Shown one piece after another: positions 29,790 through 40,360 of a DNA stretch of 47,500 bases (its first letter is position 1; every line of letters begins with the position of its first letter). This DNA comes from Prorocentrum cordatum (taxonomy: Eukaryota > Sar > Dinophyceae > Prorocentrales > Prorocentraceae), in assembly GCA_963575745.1 (NCBI GenBank), contig CAUYUJ010018301.1, positions 1-47,500 on the forward strand, written 5' to 3'. A program made the position numbers and the translations under genes. Under the pieces are notes generated by a model, which saw only the letters and a list, made by a program, of their open reading frames with translations, was not told the DNA's origin and did no database searches.

Positions 29790-29934
29790 GCTGGCTGCCG
29801 CCGCTAATGCCGAATTCGGTTGCAAGGCGAGAAAACGAGCACAACTCAAAGGACCGCTGCTGGGGCCAGGCCCAGTGAAGGCGAGAGGGGCATCCTGTTT
29901 TGGATGCCCCTTCCGAGGAATCCCGAGACGACCG

Positions 29935-30045
29935 GCGAGGCCACCGCCCCCCTTCCGCCAGACCACGCCAAGACGGCGCAAGGAGCTTCGGAGACCGCTC
30001 CAAGACGACCCGAGAGGCCTCCAAGACGGTCCTAGGCGGCTCCGA
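29935..30045 (-). repeat. CAAGACGGCGC-type minisatellite, locus 3
   Basis: CCAAGACGG, CCAAGACGACCC and CCAAGACGGTCC about 15-40 bp apart. The minus strand reads RLGPSWRPLGSSWSGL, as at loci 11436 and 20567. Confidence 0.7.
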
Positions 30046-30049
30046 TTAG

Positions 30050-30466
30050 AAGCAACGAAACACGGCAGGGCAACACGCAACATCCAACCAACGAGAAATG
30101 TCAGCACGAAGCAGCAACTCAATCTTAACGCAGATCATTGGATAAACAAGTGTGCGTGTGTGTGTGTGTCTCGTAAGCGAAAAGGGGGTCCAGCTTCTAG
30201 GATGCCACAAGCGTTGGGGCAGACATCGCAAACGCAATAACATCACATGCACATTGGTGAATAAACGCTAGCATTGCTCAAGGGAAACGGGCCACCAGCG
30301 TGCTTGACACGTATACAAAGCACATGCACGCGTAGCGATGCCGACAGCGAAAACCCACAGACACTACATTGGCACGCGCGCGCGTTCACCGTGAATAACC
30401 ATCTCGATCTGTCGCAGTCGTGACCGTCGTCGCGTCGTCGTCGCCGACCCTACTTCGGAGCCCTTG
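30050..30466. other. Unassigned sequence
   Basis: Mixed composition with a (GT)n run at 30150-30168. No gene called. Confidence 0.35.
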
Positions 30467-31360
30467 CCCAACCCCCCCCCCGTGTGCACCCATCGCTGTG
30501 ATTTCTCTCTGTTTCGCTCTCTTTCCGTTGCTCCTCCTCCTCCTCCTCATCATCCTACTCCTTTCCTCCTCCAAATATGAAAACGAAGAGGAAGAGGATG
30601 AGGAGGAGGAGGAGGACCAGGAGGTTGAGGATTAGGATGAGGAGGAAACCATGCTATTCACAGGTGTTTTTTTGTTTTTTGGTCAGGGAAGCCACCAAAC
30701 ACTGCTATTTACATGTTTTTTTGTTTTCCAGAGATCCACAAACATGGCCAGGAGGTGCGAACAGCAGTGTTCGGCAGGATCGTGGCCACCAAACCATGCT
30801 ATTCACATGTTTTTTTTGTTTTTTTGGTCAGGGATACCGCCACACCCTGCTATTCTCATGTTTTGTTGTTCTTTGCTTGTTTTCAGGAGGTCCGGAACAT
30901 TTTCGTGCCCCAGAGATCTTTGAACCTCCTGAAAACCAAAAAAAAAATTGTGAATAGCAGGGTTTGGTGGTATCCCTGACCAAAAAAAACAAAAAACAAC
31001 AAAAAAAAAACTGTGAATAGCATGGTTTGGTGGCCACGATCCTGCCGAACACTGCTGTTCGCACCTCCTGGCCATGTTTGTGGATCTCTGGAAAACCAAA
31101 AAAAACATGTGAATAGCAGTGTTTGGTGGCTTCCCTGACCAAAAAAAGAAAAACAAAAAAACAACTGTGAATAGCATGGTTTCCTCCTCATCCTAATCCT
31201 CAACCTCCTGGTCCTCCTCCTCCTCCTCATCCTCTTCCTCTTCGCTTTCAGATTTGGAAGAGGAAAGGAGCAGGATGAGGAGCAGGAGGAGGAGGAGGAG
31301 GAGCAATTGGAAAGAGAGCGAAACAGAGAGAAATCACAGCGATGGGTGAACACGGGGTCC
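30467..31360. mobile_element. Near-perfect 0.9 kb palindrome (foldback element)
   Basis: Left arm about 30467-30891 and right arm about 30924-31360 are reverse complements with a 32-base loop (30892-30923). The outer ends carry a C run then CCCATCGCTGTGATTTCTCT / AGAGAAATCACAGCGATGGG. The inner ends are GTTTTCAGGAGGT / ACCTCCTGAAAAC. Each arm also repeats internally: CATGCTATTCACA, a T-rich run, GGTCAGGGA and GCCACCAAACA occur two to three times. A GAGGAAGAGGATGAGG purine block and its complement sit symmetrically. No transposase. No convincing target duplication; the right side abuts a TA microsatellite. Confidence 0.85.
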
Positions 31361-31374
31361 TGGGGGGGGGCTGA

Positions 31375-31375
<1 letters not shown>

Positions 31376-31411
<36 letters not shown>

Positions 31412-31495
31412 TATACACAGATATATATATACATATATTATATATATATATATATATGTGTATGCGTGTGTGTTTACACATGTGTCTACTCTATA

Positions 31496-31549
<54 letters not shown>

Positions 31550-31605
31550 TGGTCACATCCATACATACATACATATATAGATATATATATATATATATAC
31601 ATGCG
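31376..31605. repeat. (TA)n microsatellite
   Basis: Long TA runs at 31376-31480 and 31500-31548, with CATA units at 31560-31575, directly beside the palindrome. Confidence 0.95.
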
Positions 31606-32135
31606 TAGATGTGTATGAATGAAACATATGAAATAGGATTTGACGTCGGTAACGCATGCGCGGTATGACAAGACAAAGGGAGGAAAGAGTGGGGAAGAGG
31701 GAAGCGGAAAACGAGGGGGGGAGGGAGCGAAGGAAGGCGGGGAGGGAGTGAGGGGAATCGAATCGGACGGGCCGCGTCACGATGCAAAGCAGCGCAGTGC
31801 CGAGCAACCATAGGGCTGATGGATCGACGATAAATCCCCGACAGGAAGACCGCACTGCGGGTCCGGGGCGGCTACTCCAGCCAGCCTCGGCCTTGAAGCC
31901 TCTACGAATCAGCGCGCGAACGGCCACTGACCTGGACATGGGGAGGGCCGCGCCACGAAATTAGTCTCGCGCCCCCGGGCGGGGAGGAAAAAACGAGGAA
32001 TAACAAAATGGGGGAGTGAAACTGCGGCAAGAGCAACTTCGGGGCATGGAGAGGGGGGCCGCGAAACCCTCAGTGCAGCAGCAGCATCAACGGCACCCCC
32101 ACAGATTATCGTCGCGCACGCGACATTCCAAAATC
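31606..32135. other. Unassigned sequence with purine-rich part
   Basis: 31670-31760 is A/G-rich. The rest is mixed. No gene supported. Confidence 0.35.
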
Positions 32136-32314
32136 TCACCATGCGATTCGACTGGGAAGGCGCACCTTCCCAACTGGTGGGAAGGGAGCTCCCGACGCGA
32201 GCACTGGCCAGGGGAAGAGCAAAGGGGGGCGACGACGACTGGTGGGGCCCCCGGGTGGCAACCTCTGCGCCGCGGGCCTTGCGCCGCGCGCGAAAGATTG
32301 CTCAGACACGGAGA

Positions 32315-32410
32315 AGAGGAGGAAAAGAGGAGGAGGACGAGGAGGAGGAGGAGAAAAACGAGGAAGAAGAGGAAGATGAAGAGGAGGAGGAAGGGGCGGA
32401 AAAGGAGGAA
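32315..32410. repeat. Degenerate (GAG/GAA)n tract
   Basis: Purine triplets encoding poly-Glu on plus and Leu/Phe/Pro-rich peptides on minus. Confidence 0.85.
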
Positions 32411-32528
32411 GCCCCGATCCCCTGCTGGGCTGTTTGAGCGCAGCGGGCCCGACACGTGCGCGCGAACGCTCGCGTGAGCCAGTCGACCCCCGACGAAAAT
32501 CAACTCCCGTACTCCGGCCATCCCAACA
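32411..32528 (-). other. Exon-like minus-strand frame beside family A copy 1
   Basis: The frame reads MAGVRELIFVGGRLAHASVR then AHVSGPLRSNSPAGDRGFLL. It follows CCCCTTCAGACTAG, the AG-ending edge of the family A copy. Coding likelihood is modest. Confidence 0.3.
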
Positions 32529-32537
32529 TCCTAGTCT

Positions 32538-32692
32538 GAAGGGGCCCTGGGACACACAAGTGAATACACACAAATAGCAGATGTCTCAATCTTGTTTTAA
32601 ATTTTCCGGGTTTTTTCTCCCCCCCCCTTCCCAGATTTCCCCATATTTTCTGGGGATCGACGATCAATTGTGTCTGTGTTTTTCCCTCCTGG
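32538..32692 (-). repeat. Family A repeat (intron-like), copy 1
   Basis: Three copies, all the same orientation: 32538-32692, 32980-33140, 45900-46072. Shared blocks on plus: GG(G)CCC(T/A)GGGACACACA, AAATA, (T/C)CCCAGATT or TTCCCATATT, CGACGAT(C/G)AATT or CGGCGATTAATT, and TGTCTGTGT then a TTTTCCCTCCTG-type end. The minus strand keeps a related peptide, TQTQLIVDPQKIWG and LFVCIHLCVPGPLQ, in all three. Read on minus, each copy ends in a pyrimidine stretch near AG before an open frame. Confidence 0.9.
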
Positions 32693-32804
32693 TAATAATC
32701 AGCCGATGAAGGACAACCAATCAAGAGAAGTGCAATCGACCAGATCATCAACCACGCGACCCTTCCCAACCCAACGAGTCTTCTGAGGCACTAAACGAAT
32801 TCAC

Positions 32805-32965
32805 GTCTGCAGAATGAGGGCGCTTGCAACAAGCTCTCATCCTCCTCATCCTTCGCGGCGGGGACGTCCCGGGCCGCCGCGGCCGCTCCCCCAGCAGAGA
32901 CCTCCTCCACGGGCAGCCGGACCGGAGTACGGCGCGGGCGCGCGCCCTCCGGATGGCCACCGACA
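32805..32965 (-). other. Exon-like minus-strand frame between two family A copies
   Basis: After TCTTCCATCAG the minus strand encodes VGGHPEGARPRRTPVRLPVE and EVSAGGAAAAARDVPAAKDE then EDESLLQAPSFCRREF, ending at a stop near 32792. Acidic, Ala-rich, with GC-ending codons, and flanked on both sides by family A repeats. If real, it is a short exon between two related introns. Not a recognised family. Confidence 0.35.
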
Positions 32966-32979
32966 GCTGATGGAAGAGT

Positions 32980-33140
32980 GAAGGGGCCCTGGGACACACA
33001 AATAAATACACACAAATAACAAGATGCCCCATATTTTCCTATATTTTCTTGGTTTTTGTCTCTCCCCCCACTTCCCATATTTTCCTATATGTTCCTGCGA
33101 GTCGGCGATTAATTGTGTCTGTGTGTTTCTTTCCTTCATG
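32980..33140 (-). repeat. Family A repeat (intron-like), copy 2
   Basis: Closest relative of copy 1; both begin GAAGGGGCCCTGGGACACAC within one base of each other. See copy 1. Confidence 0.9.
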
Positions 33141-34364
33141 AAAGAGATGCGTCGCTCTGGCGCCCGGCTCGTCGATATCGTTCTGCCCTCTCCTCCCTCC
33201 CCTCTCCCTCACATGCCGGTAGCGCCACAGGCCTGACTCGCCGTGGACTCTGCTTCGAGGTTCATTGTACTCACGTGCGCGAGCCACCTCTTCTCGTCCT
33301 CCAAGTGTTCCTTCGAGAGCGAGGGGGGTGGAGGTGGTGAGGGACGGAAGAGGACGTGTTGGACGTTTTGCGCAGCGCAAGGTGGAGAGAAAACAGGAGA
33401 GAAAAAAAAGGAAAAGGACGACGAAGGCCTAAGCGATGAGAGGGCCCTGCTGTAACCACCGCTCCCTCTCTTTCCCTCTCTCCCTCTCAAATGCCACCGC
33501 CTGGGCCGCCTTGGGAGGCCCCGCGACGACAAGGTCGAAGAGGTGGAGGAAAGGATTTAAGAACCTGCAGGGGGGACATCAGAGGTCTCGAAGTCCGGAA
33601 AAATATCGAGGGGTTTCCAGGGGAAGCCGTTCCCTCTCGCCCTCAAGGTGATCATTCGAAACAGGGCTTGTTTTCGTTCTCGCCACCTTGGCTTTTTCAT
33701 GACTCAGTACGATTTTAAATGCAACGCGCATCTATCATGATAGTTCCCCCTTTACTGGGAGATGCCTGTGTTGTTGCTTTCTGCATTTTGCACACGGGGT
33801 CCGATGTTCCCGCCCGAGGAAGTCTTCAGGACACATTTTTTCAATGCATTTCAACATCTGCAACCCTGAGGGCACATCGCTGTCGCACTCGCCGTGCCCA
33901 CGCCTTGCGTCTAGGTATCAGCACGAAGGAAAACCCACGATCTTTGGGAGAGGCCCCTTAACCTCTGGGAGAACCCCCGGAACCCTTTGGACAGCCTCTG
34001 ACGCCCCTTGTGCAGCTTATTCAGGCGCCTTTGGGATTTTATGGGCGCCTCCTCGGCTCCTACACAAGATGTTACCGAGGGAGATTCCCAGCCCCTATCG
34101 GACGCTGCGTGCCGGCGAGAGGAGAATGCCTAAGACCTAATCCGCCGCGCAGGTGTTCACTTCGTCGCCGGCCAGGTCGGCAATCCAAACAATTCGCCGT
34201 CTGGCCGAACTTCGCAGCCAGCACGAACGCAATCACAATCGAGGCCCGCACTTCAAACATGCTCGACCTCGCGCCGAACTCGCAGGCGACCGAGAACAAA
34301 AAATGCAACCGACTTGCCTCGACAATGAGACAATCAAATTGTCGCTACGCTGTCTCGCCTGCGT
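33141..34364. other. Unassigned sequence
   Basis: About 1.2 kb downstream (minus sense) of the Copia-like gene. CTCTCCCTCTC words near 33190 and 33470. I looked for a long terminal repeat matching the far side of the Copia-like element and saw none. No gene supported. Confidence 0.4.
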
Positions 34365-35297
34365 CTAGCCCGGGGGGCTTGCGAAGATATCTGCAAGGTT
34401 CACGTTGCCCAGTATATTCTCGATAACGGTCTCGTTCGCCTTCACCTGGCCCCGGAACAGGAAGAATATGGCATCTAAATGCCTGGCCATGCCGGGGCCT
34501 CGTCGGTTTGCAAAACGGTCTGCAGCAACGATGTCACCACGCAACTCCACGGCGACAAGGTCATGGAACATGGATTGCAGACCGAGCGCGTGAGTCGCTC
34601 CCGTCCGCATGGCACGGCACGCACACTCTCCATTCGAAAGAGCAAGTCCAGCGTGACTCGTCGAAGCATGCTTGAGAAGGTGAGAACCCAACATGAACAT
34701 CACACCTGCCATTGACTTCCAGGCCGTCGCTTCGCCAACGAAGTCAGCATCAACATATAATGCAACACGATCGGGAAGTGGATGCAACTTGCACTTACAA
34801 CTCCCAGATCGGGCACAACCGAAGTATTTGCCAAGCCGTCTTGGCTCCAACATGCCTGATCCCGCCGGGGTCTTCATCTTCTTGGCCAGCATCGCAATCG
34901 CGAAACTCAGGTCGGGCCGATCTCGACTAAGATTAGCACCTCGCATGACAACAGACCTGCGCACTGCATCGCCCTTCTCGCTGGGGCGCGGTGACTGATC
35001 AGCTTCCGCGCGCACCTGCACAGTTATAGCGTCGCCCAGGTTCAAGTCCCGAGTGGCCATGCCCACGCGCCTGACATCAGCCTCAATTCGCGCCTCGCCC
35101 GAGGTCGGACCACAAACCACAGCGCGATTGGCATTGGCGGCGCTCTGAACAACTTCCGAAGCTGAAGACGACTTCCAAGTCACAATGCAGTCACGCTCGG
35201 TGCAAAGATTGCCGAAAGACGACTCAGCAGCGGCAAACATCAAAACTGCGCACCGTCTCCATAAACTCCCAGAATAATGTCTCGATCTGGATACCAC
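34365..35297 (-). pseudogene. Copia-type pol: reverse transcriptase end and RNase H
   Basis: Minus frame of 310 codons. In order: RIEADVRRVGMATRDLNLG and RRSVVMRGANLSRDRPDLSF (end of the reverse transcriptase and its connection), LAKKMKTP and LEPRRLGKYF, then RNase H with YVDADFVGE, KSMAGVMFMLGSHLLKH, ALSNGECACRAM and ANRRGPGMARHLDA, ending NLADIFASPPG. This order is diagnostic of Ty1/Copia retrotransposons. The acidic residues Asp (VDAD) and Glu (NGE) are present, but the third position reads VAADRFA in place of the usual TDSxAA-like block. The upstream part is in another frame, so the gene cannot make a full polyprotein. Confidence 0.85.
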
Positions 35298-35790
35298 GAG
35301 ATAGTCGGATTCGACCGGCCCTGCTCAAAATTCCTGTGCTTCAGCAGCACGACGTAGTCGGTGTGCCCCGCGCGACTTGCACTGCACCGCGCAAAGTACG
35401 GCTGCGAAGCCCCACTATCGACCCCACTTCGTCTTCGCGCTCTTCGGGCGGACCCCCCACCCAAATGCGCCGCTTTGCCTTGCCGCAGAAGCGCGCGCGG
35501 CTCACGTCGCAGATCCGGTAAACAACTTCCTTCGGCGATGCGCGGCGGCACTGCCCGCGCGCCCTGCTGGCAAACGTTGCAACGCAACGAGCGCCATGAA
35601 CGCTTCCAGGGGCGGCGCGCCCGAGAACGGGCCCTTCGCGGGCGGCGGCAGACCTTCGGCGCGCCGTCGCACCTTCACGCCCCTTGCCGCAAGCCTCGAT
35701 TGGCACAGCGGTCGTTCTTGATCCCGAAGTGGTCGACCTCCTTCCAACTCCATCTCGCGCCCAAGAACTTCGGTTCAAACGTTTCGACCC
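35240..35790 (-). pseudogene. Copia-type pol: reverse transcriptase core, frameshifted
   Basis: Two minus frames carry consecutive parts. One reads YRICDVSRARFCGKAKRRIW, VGGPPEEREDE and GSIVGLRSRTLRGAVQVARG, matching the palm start (DVxxA..) and the 'LYG' region of Copia reverse transcriptases. The other reads EQGRSNPTISWYPDRDIILG and VYGDGAQF, where the active enzyme has a GDD-type VxGDDF motif. Here the second Asp is Gly, so the active site is lost. Immediately followed by the RNase H block at lower coordinates. Confidence 0.75.
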
Positions 35791-35939
35791 CCGCGCCGCT
35801 CCAACTCCTCACGCCTGGCCTCCGCTGAGCGCTACGAGCCCACAAAGCCGCCGCGCGCGTCGTCCACGCAGGCCTCGGCCCCCTGATCGACGTCCTCCTC
35901 GCGCGGCGAAGGCCCGGCAGCAACTCCAGCAGCTAGATC

Positions 35940-36600
35940 ACTCAGCGACTTGCGGAACCAAAACTCATCGCGAAATCCCGCCAAGATAGCCCCAACCAGT
36001 CGTTTGGGATACTTCTGTGCTGCTCGTAACCGCTAATCTCCGATGAGGACTGCGTGTCGGCATGGATATCCGTCTTCCAGAGGACATTGGCACTCGCCCT
36101 CCAGGATCCCGGCCAAGACCATCGAGTTCGCCATCCAGAAAGACTCCTTGCAGACAGACGCCATCCGCCCATCGGGTCGACGAGGCGCGAAACTGAGTCC
36201 GAACCAGCACATGGGACTCGCATATCATACACACCACGGCCGACCCCACGATGAAGCCGACCACGGGTGGTCGCGAAGAAGGAGAGCACCTCGCTGATAC
36301 CTTCGCTCGCGCACCTGCGTGGAGAACTCGAGGTGGGTCTCGCCATCCAGCGCCTCCTGCGCCGCAACCTCTGGACCCCGCCTGCAATTGTTCAGCCCTC
36401 GGACCAACCTGAAGATAAAGCGGGGGGGCGATGCCGCGGCAAGCAGCGGGCCATCCTCGCCCAACTCATCCACGCACCATTGACGTTGCCCCTCGTCAGA
36501 CAAGCCCCATCCGGCGGCGAGATCCACTGCGAGCCCAGCCGCCAGGCCAAGCCCGAACACCACGCGCTTGAAAACCTCCGGGGAAGGGGGGGCACCTCCG
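35940..36600 (-). pseudogene. Copia-type polyprotein, block upstream of RT
   Basis: Minus-strand pieces match, in order, a conserved block I recall between integrase and reverse transcriptase of dinoflagellate Copia elements: GLGLAAGLAVDLAAGWGLSD, ASPPRFIFRLVRGLN (usual SPPC now SPPR), THLEFSTQV, LLLRDHPWSASSW, then in another frame KESFWMANSMVLAGILEGEC and RAAQKYPKRLVGAILAG. A stop (TAG) lies in that frame at 36033-36035. At least two frame changes. The biochemical role of this block is not known to me. Confidence 0.65.
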
Positions 36601-37480
36601 CGAGGTCAACGCAGCTCATCTCCGCCAGCGCCTTCGTGGCGCCCTGTAGCTGGTCCTGCGGCATCCCCCCATCGCCGAGCAAATCCGCGGCGCTCGCCAA
36701 CGTCGAGACTTCCTGGTAGATCCGGCCCTTGACCACGTCGGAAATGCCTGTCCACCTTGCTGCCAGCGGCCACCGCTGCGGTCCGACATGTCGCCTGATC
36801 CCCCAGTCCCTCCTGCGCTCGGGGCTGCAGCCGCTGCGCCCGGCGCGACCTGGGCGTCCGCCGACTGTCCTGAAACGCGAGATGCTGCTCCAGCACCTGC
36901 CTGCCGCGGCGCGCCCGACGCCGGCTCGCCGCCCACGGCCGCCCCGACCTGGAACGGCTCTGCACTCGCTACCCGCTTCCGACCTGGCGTCGAAGCGGCT
37001 CGCGGATGAACAAGTCGCTCTCGCCCTCGCGGCTCGCTTGCAACTCTTTCGCGGGCGCCCCTGGGCTCCGCGCCCATCCCGCGTTGCCGTTGGCCCGAAC
37101 TGGCGCAGCTGGGGCCGGCGCTGCACTGGGCCCTTCAGCGACTCCCCCGCCGCCCTCGGCGGCCGCGCCTGTTGGCGCGCCCTGGTCTGCACCGCCTCCC
37201 TGCGCTTCTTCTCGAACGCCGACGCGAAGATGGCGCTCCGCCTGTCGCGGGCGACCGGCCTCGACCGCCACCATCTCCTCTGCGACCCGGGCTCGGCGCT
37301 CTTACGAGCGAGCAAGCCTCGCTGGATCTGGGCGCCCAGGCGCCTGGCCGCAATTCTCGACGCCCGCTTGAGCGCGCGCCTCCCCCCGATAGCCACGTCG
37401 CGCTCTTCGCGCATCTGAATTTAAAACTGCAATAGCCCGCGAGGACCTGCCAGCGCGACGCCTGCCAGGGTAGACCCATC
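36601..37480 (-). pseudogene. Copia-type polyprotein, linker region
   Basis: GC-rich sequence continuing the element. A minus frame of 340 codons overlaps it but only its C-terminal part (KGRIYQEVSTLASAADLLGD, KALAEMSCVDLAEV) looks protein-like; the Arg/Ala-rich rest could be shadow coding. Position between integrase and the next block supports the assignment. Confidence 0.45.
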
Positions 37481-38102
37481 AGCTGGGCCCAGTCTTCGAC
37501 TGCCCACGCCTGCGCCTTGGGCGGTCTCTTGAAGCCTTGAGCCCGACCACGCCCGAGTGCGACATGATCGGCAGCGGCCCAGTGCAAGGGGGGTCTCCCA
37601 CGAACTGCCCAGGTAACACATTTGGGGCCACCCAGTAGCGTCTCCAGTACCCAGCAGGCGTCAAACCGCCGCCCCCCCCCCCCCCCCGACCTGCGCCATG
37701 AACCCCCTCCACGGTCGCCCGCCCCATATCCCTCCGCCGGTCAGACCGCCCGTGCCAATGCTGAACTCAGCAATGTAGTCAGCCGCGGTTTGGGGAGTCC
37801 ACCTGATGATGGGATGGGCCGTCGCGATCTCGAAACTACGAAAACGCTGTGGCGCGAAGAAGAACGCCCCGGTTACCTTCGGAACCTCCCCGATGGCCTG
37901 CCCTACATCGCCGCTGCTCTTGCGCTCGCCCTTGGGCGACTCCACCGGCGCGAGCTCGGTCTCCGCGCCCACCGCGAAGATCGCTACATTCTTGACCGCG
38001 CAAACACTCGCCTCGCCGTCGGACTTAAACCGAATGCCCCGACGCCCTGAGCGATCGAGAAGTCGCACTAATGGGGGGACACGATTACAAAAAACAACTG
38101 TC
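37480..38102 (-). pseudogene. Copia-type integrase, C-terminal half
   Basis: The minus frame reads VRLLDRSGRRGIRFKSDGEA (catalytic Asp region, usually KSDxE), VESPKGERKSSGDVGQAIGE (usual GESxxNGxxE), then AHPIIRWTPQTAADYIAEFS. In the last catalytic region the expected Glu is replaced (SGDVGQ), so the D,D,E site is broken. A following piece in another frame contains EDWAQLMGLPWQASRW. The N-terminal half lies 2.5 kb away at 40576-40800 because of an insertion. Confidence 0.75.
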
Positions 38103-38284
38103 TGGGGCGGGCGATTGAAAAAAATGTTTCGCGGGTCCACTCGCCCCCGCAATAGCGGGGGAGCAAGGCAGGCGCACGGGGGGCCGACAATTCCGCTTCG
38201 CCTGGAAGGCCAGGGAGGGGGGGCACGGGGCGGCGACCCAGTGCGCGGGGGCCAGGGGGGTGGACGGTGTGATTTTTCAAGGCG

Positions 38285-38750
38285 AACTCGTCCTCCTCCT
38301 CCTCCTCCTCCTCCGCCTCTCCTCCTCCTCCCCCTCCTCCTCCTCCTCCTCCTCCTCCTCCTCCTCCTCCCTCCTCCTCCTCCTCCTCCTCCTCCTCCTC
38401 CTCCTCCTCCTCCTCCCCCTCCTCCTCCTCCTCCTCCTCCTCCTCTCCTCCCCCTCCTCCTCCTCCTCTCCCCCCCCCCCTCTCCCCCTCCTCCCTCCTC
38501 CTCATTTTCCTCCTCCCCCCCCCCCTCCTCCTCGCCCTCCTCCTCTTCGCCCCCCCCCTACTTTTTCTCCGCCCCCCCCTCGTCGCCCCCCCCCTGTTCG
38601 TCCTCCTCCCCCCCCCGTCCGCAAGGACAAGTGTGGCCCTCTCGCTGTCTCGCCCCCCTTTCCCCCTCGTCGCCGCGCGCCGCAGCCCCCCCCTCCTCCT
38701 CCTCCTTCTCTTCCTCCCCCCCAGCCCCCCCTCCTCGCCCCCCGCCCCAC
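38285..38750. repeat. (CCT)n and C-rich tract
   Basis: CTC/CCT triplets at 38285-38470, then C runs with CTCCTC and CGCCCC breaks to about 38750. Leu/Pro/Ser or Gly/Arg/Glu frames are artefacts. Confidence 0.95.
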
Positions 38751-39180
38751 AATCGCCGCGGCCGCCCGCTGGGGCGACCGGCGGCCGCCCGCAAGGACGA
38801 TGGGCGATCAAGCGCCTCTTCGAAAACCCCTTCCCTCAACTACCCCCTAATTACCCCGCCCCCCCCTCCGCAATCCCCCCCAGCGGCCGCGGGCGATCAA
38901 GCGAGCGAGGGAGGAAGAATCGACAATCAGTTCCCCCAAAGGGGCAAGAGCAAACGCTGGGGCGCGGACGATTTATTTACATATGTATATTATACATATG
39001 TGCTTTTTATTACCCTGGCGACGCACCCAACCCCTGCGCAAAAGCGGGGCTCAAATAGTTTAGGATACTTGATCAGGGGGCGATGACGGAGCGAGGGTCA
39101 CATATGTCTGCAGACGGAAGTCGGGGGACTCGCAGGACACTGGCTACAGGAAAAGGTCTTGATAAAGCTGATGAGTTACA
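38751..39180. other. Unassigned interior of the nested element
   Basis: GGGCGATCAAGCG occurs twice (about 38799 and 38893) in similar contexts, near CGGCCGCCCGC and CGGCCGCGG. Otherwise not recognised. Confidence 0.4.
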
Positions 39181-39189
39181 ATTCCTGAG

Positions 39190-40360
39190 CACTCCTAGCC
39201 ACTTCGAAAACGGGGATCACAGCAGGCCTCGAAAGTGGCGACAGTTTCACAGATCGCAGCCCCCCAGGGATGGCGAGGTCGAGTTTGGGTCCGCGGGAGG
39301 CGCCACTGTGCTGGGCTCCCCAGCAGGCCTCGAAAGTGGCGACAGCTTCACAGATCGCAGCCTCCAGAAGATGGCGAGGCCTCATTTGAATTTGCCCGTG
39401 GCGCCACTGCGCCGGGCCCCCCAGCAGGCCTCGAAAGCGGCGACAGTTTCACAGATCGCAGCCCCCAAGGGACGGCGAGGTCTCGTTTGAATATGCCCGT
39501 GGCGCCACTGTGCTGGGACCCCCAGCAGGCCTCGAAAGTGGCGACAGTTTCACAGATCGCAGCTCCCCCAGGGATGGCGAGGTCTCATTTGAATCTGCCC
39601 GTGCCTCGAAAATGGCGACAGTTTCACAGATCGCACCCCCCCCAGGGATGGCGAGACCTCATTTGAATCTGCCCGTGGCGTCACTGTGCTGGGCCCCCCA
39701 GCAGGCCTCGAAAATGGCGACAGTTTCACAGATCGCAGCCCCCCAGGGATGGCGAGGTCTCATTTGAATCCGCGCGTGGCCCTCACTGTGCTGGGCCCCC
39801 CAGCAGGCCTCGAAAATGGCAGCAATTTCAATCGCAGCCCCCCAGGGATGGCGAGGTCTCATTTGAATTTGCGCGTCGCCCTCACTGTGCTGGGCCACCC
39901 AGCAGGCCTCGAAGATGGCGACAGTTTCACAGATCGCAGCCCCCCAGGGATGGCGAGGTCTAGTTTGAATCTGCGCGTCGCCCTCACTGCGCTGGGCCCC
40001 CCCAGCAGGCCTCGAAAATGGCGACAGCTTCACAGATCGCAGCCCCCCAGGGATGGCGAGGTCGAATTTGAATCTGCGCGTCGCCCTCACTGTGCTGGGC
40101 CCCCCAGCAGGCCTCGAAAATGGCGGCAGTTTCACAGATCGCAGCCCCCCCAGGGGCGGCGAGGTCTCATTTGAATCTGCGCGTCGCCCTCACTGTGCTG
40201 GGCCCCCCAGCAGGCCTCGAAAATGGCGACAGTTGCACAGATCGCAGCCCCCCAGGGATGGCGAGGTCTAATTTGAATCTGCGCGTCGCCCTCACTGTGC
40301 TGGGCCCCCCAGCAGGCCTCGAAAATGGCGACAGTTTCACAGATCGCAGCCCCTCGCAGG
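39190..40360. repeat. 103 bp satellite, about 11 copies
   Basis: Each unit has CAGCAGGCCTCGAAAATGGC, GACAGTTTCACAGATCGCAG, CCCCCCAGGGATGGCGAGGT, CTCATTTGAATCTGCGCGT and CGCCCTCACTGTGCTGGG. Unit starts fall near 39220, 39325, 39423, 39526, 39603 (shortened), 39701, 39803, 39901, 40004, 40107, 40210 and 40312. Copies to the right are nearly identical; left copies are more diverged (CCCGTGGCGCCAC variant). 103 is not a multiple of 3, so frames rotate and no protein repeat is maintained. Confidence 0.95.

Noticed and set aside
29887-29910. Perfect 9 bp stem GGGGCATCC / GGATGCCCC resembling a bacterial terminator
   Set aside because: No T run follows and the genomic context is eukaryotic, just after a gene stop; kept as an incidental hairpin.
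39190-40360. CRISPR-like array
   Set aside because: Units are contiguous 103 bp satellite copies without unique spacers, in eukaryotic DNA.
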